Source of the DNA: Acinetobacter bouvetii
GTDB taxonomy: Bacteria; Pseudomonadota; Gammaproteobacteria; Pseudomonadales; Moraxellaceae
DNA length: 64,000 nt
Direction of reading: 5' to 3'
Assembly (NCBI RefSeq): GCF_902753875.1
Contig: NZ_CADDTS010000022.1
Coordinates: 124,001 to 188,000 of the forward strand
Part shown: in pieces, positions 27,090-37,017 of the stretch
Numbering within the stretch: position 1 is the stretch's first letter
How the letters are laid out: every line of letters begins with the position of its first letter
The notes under the pieces: model-generated
The model's input: only the letters and a program-made list of their open reading frames with translations
Told to the model about the DNA's origin: nothing
Database searches by the model: none
Program-made: the position numbers and the translations under genes

Positions 27090-27770
27090 ATGACCCCAAA
27101 CCTTCCAGAAATTCAAATCACCCGAAAATTACGCGCAACGCGATTAAGACTGCGTGTCGAACCTACACAAATTAAATTAACTGTGCCGCAGTTTTGCTCA
27201 CAGCGCCAAGTTCAGGATTTTCTAAAACAATCAGAAAAATGGATGATTGAAACGTGGCAAGCCCAGCAGCAGAAAGTACAGAGTATTGATCGTTCTTTTC
27301 CCAAAGAATTACAACTGTTTAATTTAGAAAATCCTTTACAAATTACCTGTACCACACAAAAACAAAATTTTATTTACGATGCACATACCGTGGTGCTGTC
27401 GATTAGTGACCGCAATCCTGAAAGCTATTTAAAGGCTTTTGTGATTGCTTATGCTAAGCATCATCTTCCGCTTTATTTAGAGCAGGTGAGTCAACAATGC
27501 CAATTGGATTTTGGTCAATGTGCCATTCGTCAGCCGAAAACACGCTGGGGCAGCTGTTCAGCGAAACATGACATTATGTTGAATAGTGGCTTGGTGTTAT
27601 TTCCGGGGCATATTGCACGTTATGTCTGTGTACATGAGCTGGCGCATACCCGGCATTTTGATCATAGTCCAAGGTTTTGGGCAGAGGTGCAAAAACATGA
27701 TGCCAATTATCAGCAGCATCGAAAAATTTTAAAAAGCAGTCCGATGCCGTATTGGTGGCTAGAAAAATAG
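27090..27770 (+). CDS. YgjP-like zinc metallopeptidase (DUF45/M48-like)
   Basis: A 226-residue protein of the YgjP family. The zinc motif is VHELAHTRHFDHSPRFW, with HExxH ligands and a third His downstream, preceded by TRWGSCSAKHDIMLN, the typical block of the family. No membrane segment. E. coli YgjP is described as a putative nucleotide-metabolising or peptidase-like enzyme, and its substrate is not settled. The gene follows the palindromic repeat directly. Confidence 0.88.
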   Translation: MTPNLPEIQITRKLRATRLRLRVEPTQIKLTVPQFCSQRQVQDFLKQSEKWMIETWQAQQQKVQSIDRSFPKELQLFNLENPLQITCTTQKQNFIYDAHTVVLSISDRNPESYLKAFVIAYAKHHLPLYLEQVSQQCQLDFGQCAIRQPKTRWGSCSAKHDIMLNSGLVLFPGHIARYVCVHELAHTRHFDHSPRFWAEVQKHDANYQQHRKILKSSPMPYWWLEK

Positions 27771-27780
27771 CGGTTTATAA

Positions 27781-28149
27781 ATGAACTATAGTATTAGAAT
27801 AATTTCTCAAGATGAGCACGTGGAAGAATCAATTTGGATTGAAGTCAATGGATTGATTTTAAATGTGTTTTGTAGTGATTATAATTTTATTTTTAAGACC
27901 GGTTGTATGTATCAAGTTGAATTAGACTACGAAATTTTTGATGAATATCAAATTGATATAACAGAAACGTTGCCCCAATTCAGAAAAATTGATCAGTCTT
28001 TTGCTTATGAAATTATTGGAAGATTGGATAATGGAGTTTTGACTGTAGGTGATATTTCTTTTGAAGATGAATGTTTACTGAGTGATTTTGCTTATTTGGA
28101 TGGTAAAAAGATACGTTTAATTGTTGATAGAATTAAAATTTATAGATAA
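27781..28149 (+). CDS. Hypothetical acidic protein
   Basis: A 122-residue protein that I do not recognise. It is acidic, rich in Ile, Asp and Phe, and appears all-beta (IWIEVNGLILNVF, MYQVELDYEIF, GRLDNGVLTVGDISF). The DNA is more AT-rich than the flanking genes, which may point to recent acquisition. It begins 10 bases after the YgjP stop without a convincing ribosome site, so translation may depend on the upstream gene. A single-gene cargo or an immunity-type protein would fit the size and charge, but nothing proves it. Confidence 0.6.
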   Translation: MNYSIRIISQDEHVEESIWIEVNGLILNVFCSDYNFIFKTGCMYQVELDYEIFDEYQIDITETLPQFRKIDQSFAYEIIGRLDNGVLTVGDISFEDECLLSDFAYLDGKKIRLIVDRIKIYR

Positions 28150-28225
28150 TTATTCTAGATCTGTATATTTAGCCTCATCGAAGAATAAAGAAAATAAGGG
28201 TAGGTAGTAGGAAACTATGGGCCAT

Positions 28226-28256
28226 AAGATATTTGAAATATCTTGCGTGCTTTTTT
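28226..28256 (+). terminator. Possible terminator
   Basis: AAGATATTT and AAATATCTT form a perfect 9-bp stem with a 1-base centre, then GCGTGC and TTTTTT. The stem is AT-only at its core and the T-run is 6 bases away, so it is weak. The rest of the gap to argC (28150-28422) shows no open frame of note. Confidence 0.45.
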
Positions 28257-28422
28257 GATGAAGTCCTGTGTTTAAAACCTTTGCATGACAAAATTAGTTG
28301 AATATTTAGGTTTGATTGTTGACCAATTTATTTGGAATCCATTCAAAACATTTCAGAAAACCCAAACTTCCTGTCATACTACGCAGTTACGAAATGGAAA
28401 CTTTTGATTTGAGGTAGTGATC

Positions 28423-29472
28423 GTGATTACTGTTGGTATTGTCGGTGGTACAGGTTATACAGGCGTTGAATTGTTGCGTCTTTTACTACGACACCCAAAT
28501 GTGCAAGTGAATGTGCTGACATCACGTACCGAAAATGGTCGCCGTGTAGATGACATGTTCCCAAGCTTACGCGGTCATACCGATCTTCAATATTCAGATT
28601 TGAACATCGATGAACTCAAAAAATGCGATGTCGTGTTTTTTGCAACCCCTCATGGTGTGGCCATGAAACATGCAGCAGAACTGGTTGCAGCCAATACGAA
28701 AGTGATTGATCTGGCAGCAGACTTCCGTTTACAAGATCTGGAACAGTTTGAAAAATGGTATGGTCTTGAACATGCCTGCCCAGATATCTTGAAAGATTCA
28801 GTTTACGGCCTGTCAGAATTGAACCGTGACAAAATTAAAAATGCCAATGTGATTGGTAATCCGGGTTGCTATCCAACGACTGTGCAACTGGGTCTTGCGC
28901 CGTTATTTAAACAAGCTGAAGCATTGGTGAAACCTGAAAGTATTATTATTGATGCAAAATCAGGTGTGTCAGGTGCAGGCCGTAAAGCAAGTTTAGGCAT
29001 GATCTATTCTGAAAATGCTGACAACTTCAAAGCATATGGCGTTGCAGGTCATCGTCATCATCCTGAAATTGTAGAAGCTTTGGAAAATATCTCGGGTCAA
29101 AAAGGCGTGTTTAATCATATTCTTTTTGTACCGCATTTGGTTCCAATGATTCGTGGCATGCTCAGCACGATTTATATTGATCTAACTGATGCGGGTGCTG
29201 AAGCTGACTTGCAAAGTTTATATGAAGCTTTCTATGCCAATGAACAATTTGTTGATGTAATGCCAGCAGGTAGTTCACCTGAAACACGTTCTGTACGTGG
29301 TGCAAACCAGCTTCGTATTGCGCTGTATAAACCTCAGCCGAAAAAACTGGTTGTATTATCAGTACAGGATAATTTGGTGAAAGGCGCGGCAGGACAAGCT
29401 GTACAAAACATGAACCTGATGTTTGGCTTTGCTGAAAATGCTGGCCTTGCTGGGATTGGTTTATTACCATAA
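28423..29472 (+). CDS. argC: N-acetyl-gamma-glutamyl-phosphate reductase
   Basis: A 349-residue enzyme that reduces N-acetylglutamyl phosphate in arginine synthesis. The NADP loop is [18 protein letters not shown] at the start, the catalytic cysteine is in [14 protein letters not shown], and [11 protein letters not shown] is the conserved histidine segment. The frame is open from 28417, but GAGGT at 28411-28415 puts the better-spaced start at the GTG at 28423. argF lies 7 kb away and unlinked, as is usual for dispersed arginine genes. Confidence 0.96.
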   Translation: MITVGIVGGTGYTGVELLRLLLRHPNVQVNVLTSRTENGRRVDDMFPSLRGHTDLQYSDLNIDELKKCDVVFFATPHGVAMKHAAELVAANTKVIDLAADFRLQDLEQFEKWYGLEHACPDILKDSVYGLSELNRDKIKNANVIGNPGCYPTTVQLGLAPLFKQAEALVKPESIIIDAKSGVSGAGRKASLGMIYSENADNFKAYGVAGHRHHPEIVEALENISGQKGVFNHILFVPHLVPMIRGMLSTIYIDLTDAGAEADLQSLYEAFYANEQFVDVMPAGSSPETRSVRGANQLRIALYKPQPKKLVVLSVQDNLVKGAAGQAVQNMNLMFGFAENAGLAGIGLLP

Positions 29473-29543
29473 AAAACGTTTTACGACTTCACACACATTT
29501 AGATTTGGATTTAAATGTGTGTTTTGAATGAATCAAACTCGAG

Positions 29544-30305
29544 ATGCCGATGCAGAATACTGACTCAAATACTCCGTCACAACAGTCTTTACTAAGTAAC
29601 AAGCCTTTTTTAAAGGGCAATTTACCGCTGGCCATTGGTGCTGCAATTCTGGTTGTGGGCAGTGGTTTACTGGGCTATTCAGTTGGGCATCGGCAAGGTT
29701 TGACTGTGGTTGGCTTTGAAGCCGACGCAGAGCAACTGGTTGAAGTTGTGCAAAAGCAAAAGGCTAGTTTGGAAACCCTGAATAAAAACCTGAATTTGGC
29801 TGTGCAAGAGCGTGATGTTGCAGTCAGTAATTCTAATGATTTGTATACTGCACTGAATCAGGCGCGTGAAGATAAAGTCCAGTCCGAAGGTTTGGGCGCG
29901 ATCTATCGTGAAGTGTTGCGTCAGCGCGGTGGTTTAAGCCTGACTGTACAAAATATTGGTGTTAAAGCTTTACCTGACAATGCTTATGAATACCAGCTGG
30001 ATCTGGTGCAGGTAAGCCCGGGCCGACGTAGTATCTCCGGTGCAGTTGAATTACGCTTAATTCAAGGTACAGAAGTGTTGGTGGTTCCTATGGAAGATAA
30101 GAACTTTAATTTCCAAGATTATGAACGTTTAACTGGACGTTGGACCATGCCTAAAGGCTTTTCTCCACAATTCATTGAAGTTCGCTTAACTGGTGGTACA
30201 AGTACTCCAGTCATCAAGCGGTTCAGTTGGGGACGTGGCAAACCGATAGAGAGTCAATCAGCATTTATTTCTGAAATTCCTCAAGCAGAAGCAAATGCCC
30301 AATAA
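29544..30305 (+). CDS. Membrane-anchored coiled-coil protein, DUF6776-like
   Basis: A 253-residue protein with a cytoplasmic N-terminus of about 28 residues, one membrane helix (LPLAIGAAILVVGSGLLGYS), a coiled coil at about 65-110 and a beta-rich periplasmic domain (GLSLTVQNIGVKAL to FIEVRLTGG). The ending FSWGRGKP is characteristic of a conserved gammaproteobacterial family that I believe is DUF6776. Function unknown. It lies 19 bases before clpS on the same strand. Confidence 0.7.
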   Translation: MPMQNTDSNTPSQQSLLSNKPFLKGNLPLAIGAAILVVGSGLLGYSVGHRQGLTVVGFEADAEQLVEVVQKQKASLETLNKNLNLAVQERDVAVSNSNDLYTALNQAREDKVQSEGLGAIYREVLRQRGGLSLTVQNIGVKALPDNAYEYQLDLVQVSPGRRSISGAVELRLIQGTEVLVVPMEDKNFNFQDYERLTGRWTMPKGFSPQFIEVRLTGGTSTPVIKRFSWGRGKPIESQSAFISEIPQAEANAQ

Positions 30306-30323
30306 ATGTGAATTTAAAATCCT

Positions 30324-30737
30324 ATGAGAATGAATAAGCGTCAAAATTGTTTAAATGCCATCAAAAATTCTTTTCATCAATCGGGATATGTCGATTGGCA
30401 TGTTAGTCCACGCTTAAGTAATGACTCACAGGATGAATCTGAAGGTGATGTTGCAGTTCAGACTGCACCGCCTGAATTAAAGCGTCCTCCTCTATACGCT
30501 GTTGTGCTCATGAATGACGATTACACGCCAATGGACTTTGTAATTGAAATTTTACAACAATACTTTGCTTTAAATCTTGACCAAGCCACGCAAGTAATGC
30601 TAACTGTACATTATGAAGGGAAAGGTGTTGCAGGCGTTTATCCACGTGACATTGCGGAAACGAAAGCGAACCAAGTCAATAATTATGCTCGGTCTCAAGG
30701 TCATCCATTGCTTTGTCAGATTGAGCCAAAAGATTAA
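30324..30737 (+). CDS. clpS: ClpS adaptor
   Basis: A 137-residue adaptor that hands N-degron substrates to ClpAP. The core starts at [20 protein letters not shown], with NDDYTPM as the substrate-pocket signature, and ends with HPLLCQIEP. It is about 30 residues longer at the N-terminus than the E. coli protein. Either the tail is longer or the start lies downstream, though no ATG with a better ribosome site is visible there. clpA starts 9 bases later. Confidence 0.94.
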   Translation: MRMNKRQNCLNAIKNSFHQSGYVDWHVSPRLSNDSQDESEGDVAVQTAPPELKRPPLYAVVLMNDDYTPMDFVIEILQQYFALNLDQATQVMLTVHYEGKGVAGVYPRDIAETKANQVNNYARSQGHPLLCQIEPKD

Positions 30738-30746
30738 GGGGATTAC

Positions 30747-33023
30747 ATGCTCAGTCGTCAATTAGAAGTATCCTTACGTTTGGCTGTAAGCATGGCTCGT
30801 CAAAAGAGACATGAGTTTCTCACAGTTGAACATTTATTGTTGGCTTTACTTGATAATGACTCTGCCGTAAATGCGCTCAAGGCGTGTGGAGCAGATATTA
30901 TCGTTCTGCGTAAAGAACTCGAAGAATACGTTGAACAACACACCCCTAAACTCGGCGAACATAGTGATCAGGCGCCACATCCGACTGAAAGCTTTGACCG
31001 TATTCTGCAACGTGCAATTTTCCATGTGCAATCCAGCGGTGGTGATCGTACGGTAGAAGGTGCAGACATTTTGGTGGCAATGTATTCAGAGCGCGATTCG
31101 TTTGCGGTTTACTTGCTCAAACGTCATCAGATTAACCGTTTAACTTTAACTCAATATCTGTCTCACGGTACGCGCAAGGAAGAAGTGCAGCCTGAAGAAG
31201 AAGTTGAAGAATTGGATGGTGAAACATCAAGTTCTTCAAATGCAGGTCCACTCGATTTATATACCACCAATTTAAATGTGGAAGCGCAAAAGGGTAAAAC
31301 CGATCCACTGATTGGTCGTGAAAAAGAAATTGAACGCGCAGCGCAAATCTTGTGTCGCCGTCGTAAAAATAACCCTTTGCTGGTGGGTGATCCGGGCGTA
31401 GGTAAAACCTCGATTGCCGAAGGTCTGGCTTGGCTGATTGTGAATGGTAAAGCACCTAAACCGCTGGCCAACGCTGAAATTTACAGTCTGGACATCGGTG
31501 CCTTGGTAGCAGGAACCAAATACCGTGGTGACTTTGAAAAACGCTTGAAACAGTTGTTGAATGCGTTGAAAAAGAAACCGGAAGCGGTGTTATTTATTGA
31601 TGAAATTCACATGATTATTGGTGCGGGTTCAAGCATGGGCAGCACCATGGATGCATCGAACCTGATCAAACCGGCTCTGTCGAATGGAACCTTGCGTTGC
31701 ATCGGCTCAACCACTTTTCAGGAGTATCGTCAGGTCTTTGAAAAAGATCATGCATTGTCGCGTCGTTTCCAGAAAATTGATGTCAATGAACCGTCTATTT
31801 CTGAAACGATTGATATTTTACGTGGTTTAAAATCGAAGTTTGAAGATTTTCATCATGTTCAATATGACGATAAATCTTTGGTGGCCGCTGTGGAATTATC
31901 TGCAAAATTCATCAATGACCGTTACTTGCCTGACAAAGCCATTGATGTAATTGATGAAGCTGGAGCTCAGCGCCGTTTGAAAGCGGAGCAAGATGATAGT
32001 TTAATTACTGTTGAAAATATTGAAGATATCATCTCAAAAATTGCCCGTATTCCACCGAAAACAGTTTCTAAAGATGATAAAACTGTACTGGCTAATCTTG
32101 AGCGTGATCTGAAGCGAGTGGTCTTTGGTCAGGATGAAGCGATTGAGGCGCTGGGTTCAGCCATTAAACTTTCTCGTGCAGGCTTGAAACTGCCAGATAA
32201 ACCTGTAGGTAGCTTTGTTTTTGCTGGTCCGACTGGTGTAGGTAAAACCGAAGTCACCAAGCAGCTGGCTAAACTGTTAGGTGTGGAACTGGTACGTTTT
32301 GACATGTCCGAGTACATGGAACGTCATGCAGTTTCCCGTCTGATTGGTGCGCCTCCGGGTTATGTGGGCTTTGATCAAGGTGGTTTGCTTACAGATGCGA
32401 TTCATAAGAGCCCGCATTGCGTGCTGCTTCTGGATGAAATTGAAAAAGCGCATCCAGATGTATTTAATCTCTTATTGCAAATTATGGATCATGGCTCGTT
32501 GACTGATAACAATGGTCGTAAGTCAGATTTCCGTAATGTGATTCTGGTTCTAACCACGAATATTGGCGCAGAAAGTATTTCACGTGTCAGTATTGGTTTT
32601 AGGGAACAGGACAATAGCAATGATAATCAGGAAGCAATGAAAAAAGCTTTCGCACCTGAATTCCGTAACCGTTTGGATGGTGTGATTCAATTCAAAGCAT
32701 TACCAACGACGATTATTGAAAATGTAGTAGATAAATTCCTGACTGAACTTCAAGCTCAGCTGGATGATAAAAAAGTCATTCTTGAGGTGGATCAGAGTGC
32801 ACGTGAATGGATGGCTGAAAATGGCTATGACCGGTTAATGGGTGCGCGTCCAATGCAGCGTTTGATTCAGGAACACTTGAAGAAGCCATTGGCTGAAATG
32901 ATTTTGTTTGGTGAATTGGCAGAACATGGCGGTAATGTGGCAGTGTCTGTGAAGAAAGAAGACGGTAAAGCTGTTGGTCTAAAACTGGAAGTGTTTGAAG
33001 ATCAAACGGCAGAACCAGCTTAA
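30747..33023 (+). CDS. clpA: ATP-dependent Clp protease ATP-binding subunit ClpA
   Basis: A 758-residue Hsp100 unfoldase that feeds ClpP. The N domain (about 1-150) binds ClpS. Two AAA+ modules have Walker A motifs GDPGVGKTS and GPTGVGKTE, with Walker B LFIDEIHMIIGAG and LLLDEIEKAHPDV. The length and acidic linker match ClpA rather than ClpB, which has a long middle domain. AAGGGGAT precedes the ATG. Co-transcribed with clpS. Confidence 0.97.
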   Translation: MLSRQLEVSLRLAVSMARQKRHEFLTVEHLLLALLDNDSAVNALKACGADIIVLRKELEEYVEQHTPKLGEHSDQAPHPTESFDRILQRAIFHVQSSGGDRTVEGADILVAMYSERDSFAVYLLKRHQINRLTLTQYLSHGTRKEEVQPEEEVEELDGETSSSSNAGPLDLYTTNLNVEAQKGKTDPLIGREKEIERAAQILCRRRKNNPLLVGDPGVGKTSIAEGLAWLIVNGKAPKPLANAEIYSLDIGALVAGTKYRGDFEKRLKQLLNALKKKPEAVLFIDEIHMIIGAGSSMGSTMDASNLIKPALSNGTLRCIGSTTFQEYRQVFEKDHALSRRFQKIDVNEPSISETIDILRGLKSKFEDFHHVQYDDKSLVAAVELSAKFINDRYLPDKAIDVIDEAGAQRRLKAEQDDSLITVENIEDIISKIARIPPKTVSKDDKTVLANLERDLKRVVFGQDEAIEALGSAIKLSRAGLKLPDKPVGSFVFAGPTGVGKTEVTKQLAKLLGVELVRFDMSEYMERHAVSRLIGAPPGYVGFDQGGLLTDAIHKSPHCVLLLDEIEKAHPDVFNLLLQIMDHGSLTDNNGRKSDFRNVILVLTTNIGAESISRVSIGFREQDNSNDNQEAMKKAFAPEFRNRLDGVIQFKALPTTIIENVVDKFLTELQAQLDDKKVILEVDQSAREWMAENGYDRLMGARPMQRLIQEHLKKPLAEMILFGELAEHGGNVAVSVKKEDGKAVGLKLEVFEDQTAEPA

Positions 33024-33040
33024 TTAACAAGTAAGTTAAA

Positions 33041-33067
33041 AAACCCGTGTGAGCACGGGTTTTTTAT
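33041..33067 (+). terminator. Terminator of clpSA
   Basis: ACCCGTG (33043-33049) pairs with CACGGGT (33054-33060) and is followed by TTTTTT. Confidence 0.9.
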
Positions 33068-33159
33068 TTATCACGATTTATATTAACTTCTTTTGTATGT
33101 TTTATTTTTTAGTAAAGTTTTAAAATGACTAAAGAAAAAGCAGAGGTGAAGCCCGCTTG

Positions 33160-33513
33160 ATGGATATTCAGATAACTAAAGTGTTAACCACCTTCTTTTT
33201 ATTTTTTGTCACGGCAATCATGGAAATTCTGGGCTGTTATTTTCCATATCTGATTTTAAATCATGGGAAGACACAGTGGTTCTGGGTTCCAACGGTCTTG
33301 GCACTGGCGGCATTTGTCTGGTTACTCACGTTACATCCTGCAGCATCTGGGCGAATTTATGCAGCCTATGGCGGAATTTATATTTTTACGGCACTGATGT
33401 GGTTGCGCTTTGTTGATCAGGTTAGCTTGAGCCGTTGGGATCTATTGGGTGGACTGGTGGTGATTGTTGGGGCAATGATTATTATTTTGCAACCGCAAGG
33501 ATTAATTCGATAA
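33160..33513 (+). CDS. YnfA/UPF0060 family membrane protein
   Basis: A 117-residue inner-membrane protein with four hydrophobic helices. Signatures of UPF0060 are present: TAIMEILGCYFPYL, GRIYAAYGGIYIFTALMW and a conserved C-terminal segment (LGGLVVIVGAMIII). The family resembles small multidrug-resistance transporters; its substrate is not established. The ATG at 33160 is preferred over the TTG directly before it, with AGAGGTG upstream. Confidence 0.9.
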   Translation: MDIQITKVLTTFFLFFVTAIMEILGCYFPYLILNHGKTQWFWVPTVLALAAFVWLLTLHPAASGRIYAAYGGIYIFTALMWLRFVDQVSLSRWDLLGGLVVIVGAMIIILQPQGLIR

Positions 33514-33721
33514 TAAGTTTTTTATCTTAATAAAATATATTTATTAATCACGATTAATAGAATATATGCAGAAAAGTATAAAAAGGATGTTGATTTTCAT
33601 GCAATGTGAACACATTGTTTAACAGAGCTAATAAATTTTAAACTACTTAAATCTCTAAGAAGTATTTGTTTTTTGTTTTGTAATGAAATGTAATTGTAGT
33701 AATTATATTGAGTTAATAATT

Positions 33722-35368
33722 ATGAAAAACATATACTTAATCAGGACTGTATATACATTTATTATTTTACTTATTGTCTGTGTCTTGGTGGCAATCAATA
33801 ACTATTTTTTCTATAAGAATGAAGAAAAGTCTACAATTCGAGAGATGAGATATGAAGTAATGCAACTTCAGGGACTCATTCAAGAGTGTGATTTAGGTGG
33901 TGGTGCATGCGATCGTCTTATTAAAGCATTTATCAATAATTCCAGCATCAAGGGTAAAGTCTCTTTAACACTGGATTCTAAGCCTTATTATTTGAGGAAC
34001 TTGGAAGGCTATAAGGATAGCCGTAAAGCGACTTCGTATAGTCAAACTATTCCTCATAAAGGTCATGTTTATGAAATAACTTATGAAAAGCTGGTTACTC
34101 CATCGTTATTGAAAAGTACACTGCGTAGTATGAGTTTTTCAATAATGGAATGGAACTATGCTGCACATAATGGAAAGAATGAAAGTTATTGGGCTAACTT
34201 AACAAACTTTTTGCAATTTATTGCAATCCCTCGCTCTAGCCCTGCATTATGTTATTTCTTTCTGATTATTGTTTTACTGCTCTTGGTTAAAGGATACTTT
34301 AAAACATTACTGCGAAAGTGGGAAAATTCAGAGCAGACAATCGTAGCTAAGAATGATCTAATCGAACAGCTTCACAATGAAAAAGTAAAGTTAAAATCAC
34401 AGAATACGGCTTTGAACAAACAGCTGGATCAGGCGGAAGTAGTAGTAAATGGGCTTGAAAAACAGCATTTAGCAATTGCGCAGCAAAAACAGCAGCTAGA
34501 TTTGGAACTCATAGACCTCAATACAAAAATTGAGCTAGAAAAAGAGCTACTGAATGGACACATTCAAGAAATTAAAGCAGAAAAAATAAAAGCACTAGAT
34601 GATGCTGAGAGGAAATATGCCAACGATGTAAACCACATTTTGCAAGAAAAAATGCTTGAAATTAATCAGTATTATGCAAATGAAATCAGTTTAATGAAGG
34701 CAGATAGTCAGCTTAAAATAGATAATTATGAGCATAATTTACAAGATCTTACAGATGCAAGAGAGAGCTTGGCAGTACGAAACACTAAACTGCTGGAAGA
34801 TTTAAACGCTTCTACAGTACTGATGGATGAAGTTGATAAAAAATTGAAATCAACGGAAACCGAGAATAAACAGTTACTGGAAAAATTAAAAGTAGTGCAG
34901 GATGAGCTTGATCAGGAAAAGCAGACACAAAATACATTCATGACAAAAGACTTAAAAAAATGGATAGCACGCTATTTACTGGCAAATCCAAACTTTAATA
35001 TTAAATCAAATCATACAGCACCTAAACATAATGGAAATGATCATCATGGTAATGATTATGTTGAGAAAATTTTCAATTTAATTAAAAAGAATGAAGAAAT
35101 TTCCAAGTTTGTTAAAGCAGTGAAGTCCGTCAACAATAATGCCTTTCAACAAAGAACAATTGTAGTTTCCAAGCTCAAACAAAAAGGCCTAAATGATCTT
35201 AATTATGGTTATATTGCAGAAGTAGTTGGTGATGATGATCGTGGCAGTTGTGCTGGGCTTTTTTTGACAGCACAAACTGACTGGGAAGCTATTGTTCAGG
35301 CCAAACTTTTACTGATACATGTTAAACAGTTAGAGAAGCATACCATTATTGATAAGCTCTCTAATTAA
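33722..35368 (+). CDS. Coiled-coil membrane protein of unknown function
   Basis: A 548-residue protein that I do not recognise. Helix one at residues 8-30 and helix two at about 173-193 enclose a periplasmic domain of about 140 residues with two cysteines (Cys56, Cys63). A long cytoplasmic coiled coil runs from about 205 to 405, rich in Glu, Lys and Gln. A compact C-terminal domain follows (410-548) after a His/Asn-rich linker around 431-445. The two-helix, coiled-coil layout resembles sensors and structural filament proteins, but there is no kinase, cyclase or MCP motif. The DNA is AT-rich. Frame extends upstream; the ATG at 33722 gives a clean N-in helix. Confidence 0.75.
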   Translation: MKNIYLIRTVYTFIILLIVCVLVAINNYFFYKNEEKSTIREMRYEVMQLQGLIQECDLGGGACDRLIKAFINNSSIKGKVSLTLDSKPYYLRNLEGYKDSRKATSYSQTIPHKGHVYEITYEKLVTPSLLKSTLRSMSFSIMEWNYAAHNGKNESYWANLTNFLQFIAIPRSSPALCYFFLIIVLLLLVKGYFKTLLRKWENSEQTIVAKNDLIEQLHNEKVKLKSQNTALNKQLDQAEVVVNGLEKQHLAIAQQKQQLDLELIDLNTKIELEKELLNGHIQEIKAEKIKALDDAERKYANDVNHILQEKMLEINQYYANEISLMKADSQLKIDNYEHNLQDLTDARESLAVRNTKLLEDLNASTVLMDEVDKKLKSTETENKQLLEKLKVVQDELDQEKQTQNTFMTKDLKKWIARYLLANPNFNIKSNHTAPKHNGNDHHGNDYVEKIFNLIKKNEEISKFVKAVKSVNNNAFQQRTIVVSKLKQKGLNDLNYGYIAEVVGDDDRGSCAGLFLTAQTDWEAIVQAKLLLIHVKQLEKHTIIDKLSN

Positions 35369-35374
35369 ATACCG

Positions 35375-35399
35375 AGCCCTCATTTTGTAGGGCTTTTTA
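35375..35399 (+). terminator. Terminator of the coiled-coil gene
   Basis: AGCCCT pairs with AGGGCT around an 8-base loop, then TTTTT. It overlaps the last codons of the convergent gene. Confidence 0.75.
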
Positions 35400-35874
35400 T
35401 TTGTTGAAATTTACACTCTCTATTTTTAATTTTAAAGTCATAATTTTTATTCTCAGATGATAGCTTTAATTCAACATGATAGGGATTAACCCGCTGAAAT
35501 TCATTTTCGAATAATAGGCTGCAGCTTTGCAGAATATTTTTTCTCAGGAGTTTTTTGACTTCTTTATCACCTACGTCTTGGGTAAACTGGGCAAAATCTG
35601 GGGTGGTGATAATGCCTTCAATTTTTACTTCAGTCGCACTTATTTGGTATTTTTCCATCAGCATGTTTTGGTCAATCTGAAAAGGCAGGGTGCGCGAATC
35701 TTCATCACTGATGACATCTAAAATTTCATTTAGGGCTTTACGGTCTTTAATTTTATAAGAGGAATCCAGAATCTGTTTTTTAACAAAATATTGATCCAGT
35801 TCAGTGGCTTGAGCTTGAACGGATTGAAACATAATAACGCTACTTAAGCAGAGTAAAGTTTTTTTGAAAGGCAT
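35380..35874 (-). CDS. Secreted hypothetical protein
   Basis: A 164-residue protein with a signal peptide (KKTLLCLSSVIMFQSVQAQA, cleavage near QAQA). The mature part is mixed alpha-beta with two cysteines far apart (Cys in LQSCSLLF and in NRECKF) that could form a disulphide. I do not recognise it. The start is the ATG rather than the GTG four codons upstream; no clear ribosome site for either. Convergent with the coiled-coil gene. Confidence 0.68.
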   Translation of the reverse strand: MPFKKTLLCLSSVIMFQSVQAQATELDQYFVKKQILDSSYKIKDRKALNEILDVISDEDSRTLPFQIDQNMLMEKYQISATEVKIEGIITTPDFAQFTQDVGDKEVKKLLRKNILQSCSLLFENEFQRVNPYHVELKLSSENKNYDFKIKNRECKFQQIKSPTK

Positions 35875-35927
35875 GGTTATAATCACTTATAAAGTATAAG
35901 GTTTAAATTAAACAATTTATAAGTATA

Positions 35928-35955
35928 AAAAAAGCACCCGAAGGTGCTTTTTTAG
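35928..35955 (-). terminator. Terminator of argF
   Basis: AAAGCACC (35931-35938) and GGTGCTTT (35943-35950) form a perfect stem; read on the minus strand the loop is TTCG and a long T-run follows. Confidence 0.92.
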
Positions 35956-35983
35956 AAAACTTTAGTCTGAACACTCTCAATAC

Positions 35984-36904
35984 TTAGTCTTTCTTTAAAT
36001 TTTCATTAATTAAAAATTCAACCAACGCTTTTTGCGCATGAAGGCGATTCTCTGCTTCATCCCAAACCACGGCATTTTTGTGATCCAGCATGTTTTCAGA
36101 AATTTCTTCACCACGGTGAGCGGGTAGGCAGTGCATGAACAGGCAATCCGGATGAGCTAAATCCATCAAACGTTCATTGACTTGGTAATCTGCAAATGCT
36201 TTTTCACGGATTTTTTGTTCTTCTTCTTGGCCCATGCTTGCCCAAACGTCAGTGACAATCAGGTCGGCATTTACGGCAGCATCTTCAGCAGAGTCAACCA
36301 GTTCTACGCAGTGAGCAAATTCAGTCAAGAATTTTTCTTGTGGCTCATAGCCTTTAGGTGCTGCAATTTTTAATTTAAAGCCCCACATATGTGCCGCTTC
36401 AATATAAGAATTACACATGTTATTGCCATCACCAATCCAGGCAACAGTTTTACCTTCAATTGAACCACGATGTTCAATAAAAGTTTGCATGTCTGCCAAA
36501 AGCTGGCAAGGGTGATGGTCATCAGTTAATGCATTGATCACTGGTACTTTAGAATAAGAAGCAAAGCGTTCCACAATGTCATGACCAAAAGTACGGATCA
36601 TCACAATATCCAGCATGCTTGAAATCACGCGTGCAGAGTCTTCAACCGGTTCACCGCGACCTAATTGTGAGTCACGAGAGGATAAGAAAATTGCACTACC
36701 ACCAAATTGGCTCATGCCTGCTTCGAACGAAACACGTGTGCGGGTACTCGATTTTTCAAAAATCATGCCCATAACTTTACCGACGAAAGGTTGGAACACT
36801 TCATTGCTATGCTGTTTGCGCTTAAGTTCAATCGCGCGCTGCAAAATTTGGTTAAGTTCTAAAGTCGATAAATCGCGTAAAGTCAGAAAGTGACGTAGAG
36901 CCAT
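35984..36904 (-). CDS. argF: Ornithine carbamoyltransferase
   Basis: A 306-residue transferase that makes citrulline from ornithine and carbamoyl phosphate. The carbamoyl-phosphate loop is [10 protein letters not shown], the second site is [12 protein letters not shown], and the ornithine loop is [17 protein letters not shown] before the ATG fixes the start; 14 upstream codons are not needed. Single gene with its own terminator. Confidence 0.96.
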   Translation of the reverse strand: MALRHFLTLRDLSTLELNQILQRAIELKRKQHSNEVFQPFVGKVMGMIFEKSSTRTRVSFEAGMSQFGGSAIFLSSRDSQLGRGEPVEDSARVISSMLDIVMIRTFGHDIVERFASYSKVPVINALTDDHHPCQLLADMQTFIEHRGSIEGKTVAWIGDGNNMCNSYIEAAHMWGFKLKIAAPKGYEPQEKFLTEFAHCVELVDSAEDAAVNADLIVTDVWASMGQEEEQKIREKAFADYQVNERLMDLAHPDCLFMHCLPAHRGEEISENMLDHKNAVVWDEAENRLHAQKALVEFLINENLKKD

Positions 36905-37017
36905 GGTTACTCCACAATAATTGCTGAATAGAAAACAAAACAACAATTAGTTGTTGGTTGGTTAAGTAAAAAGGGAATCGATTAATATACTATAAGCAGA
37001 CAGAATTGCAAAAGAAA

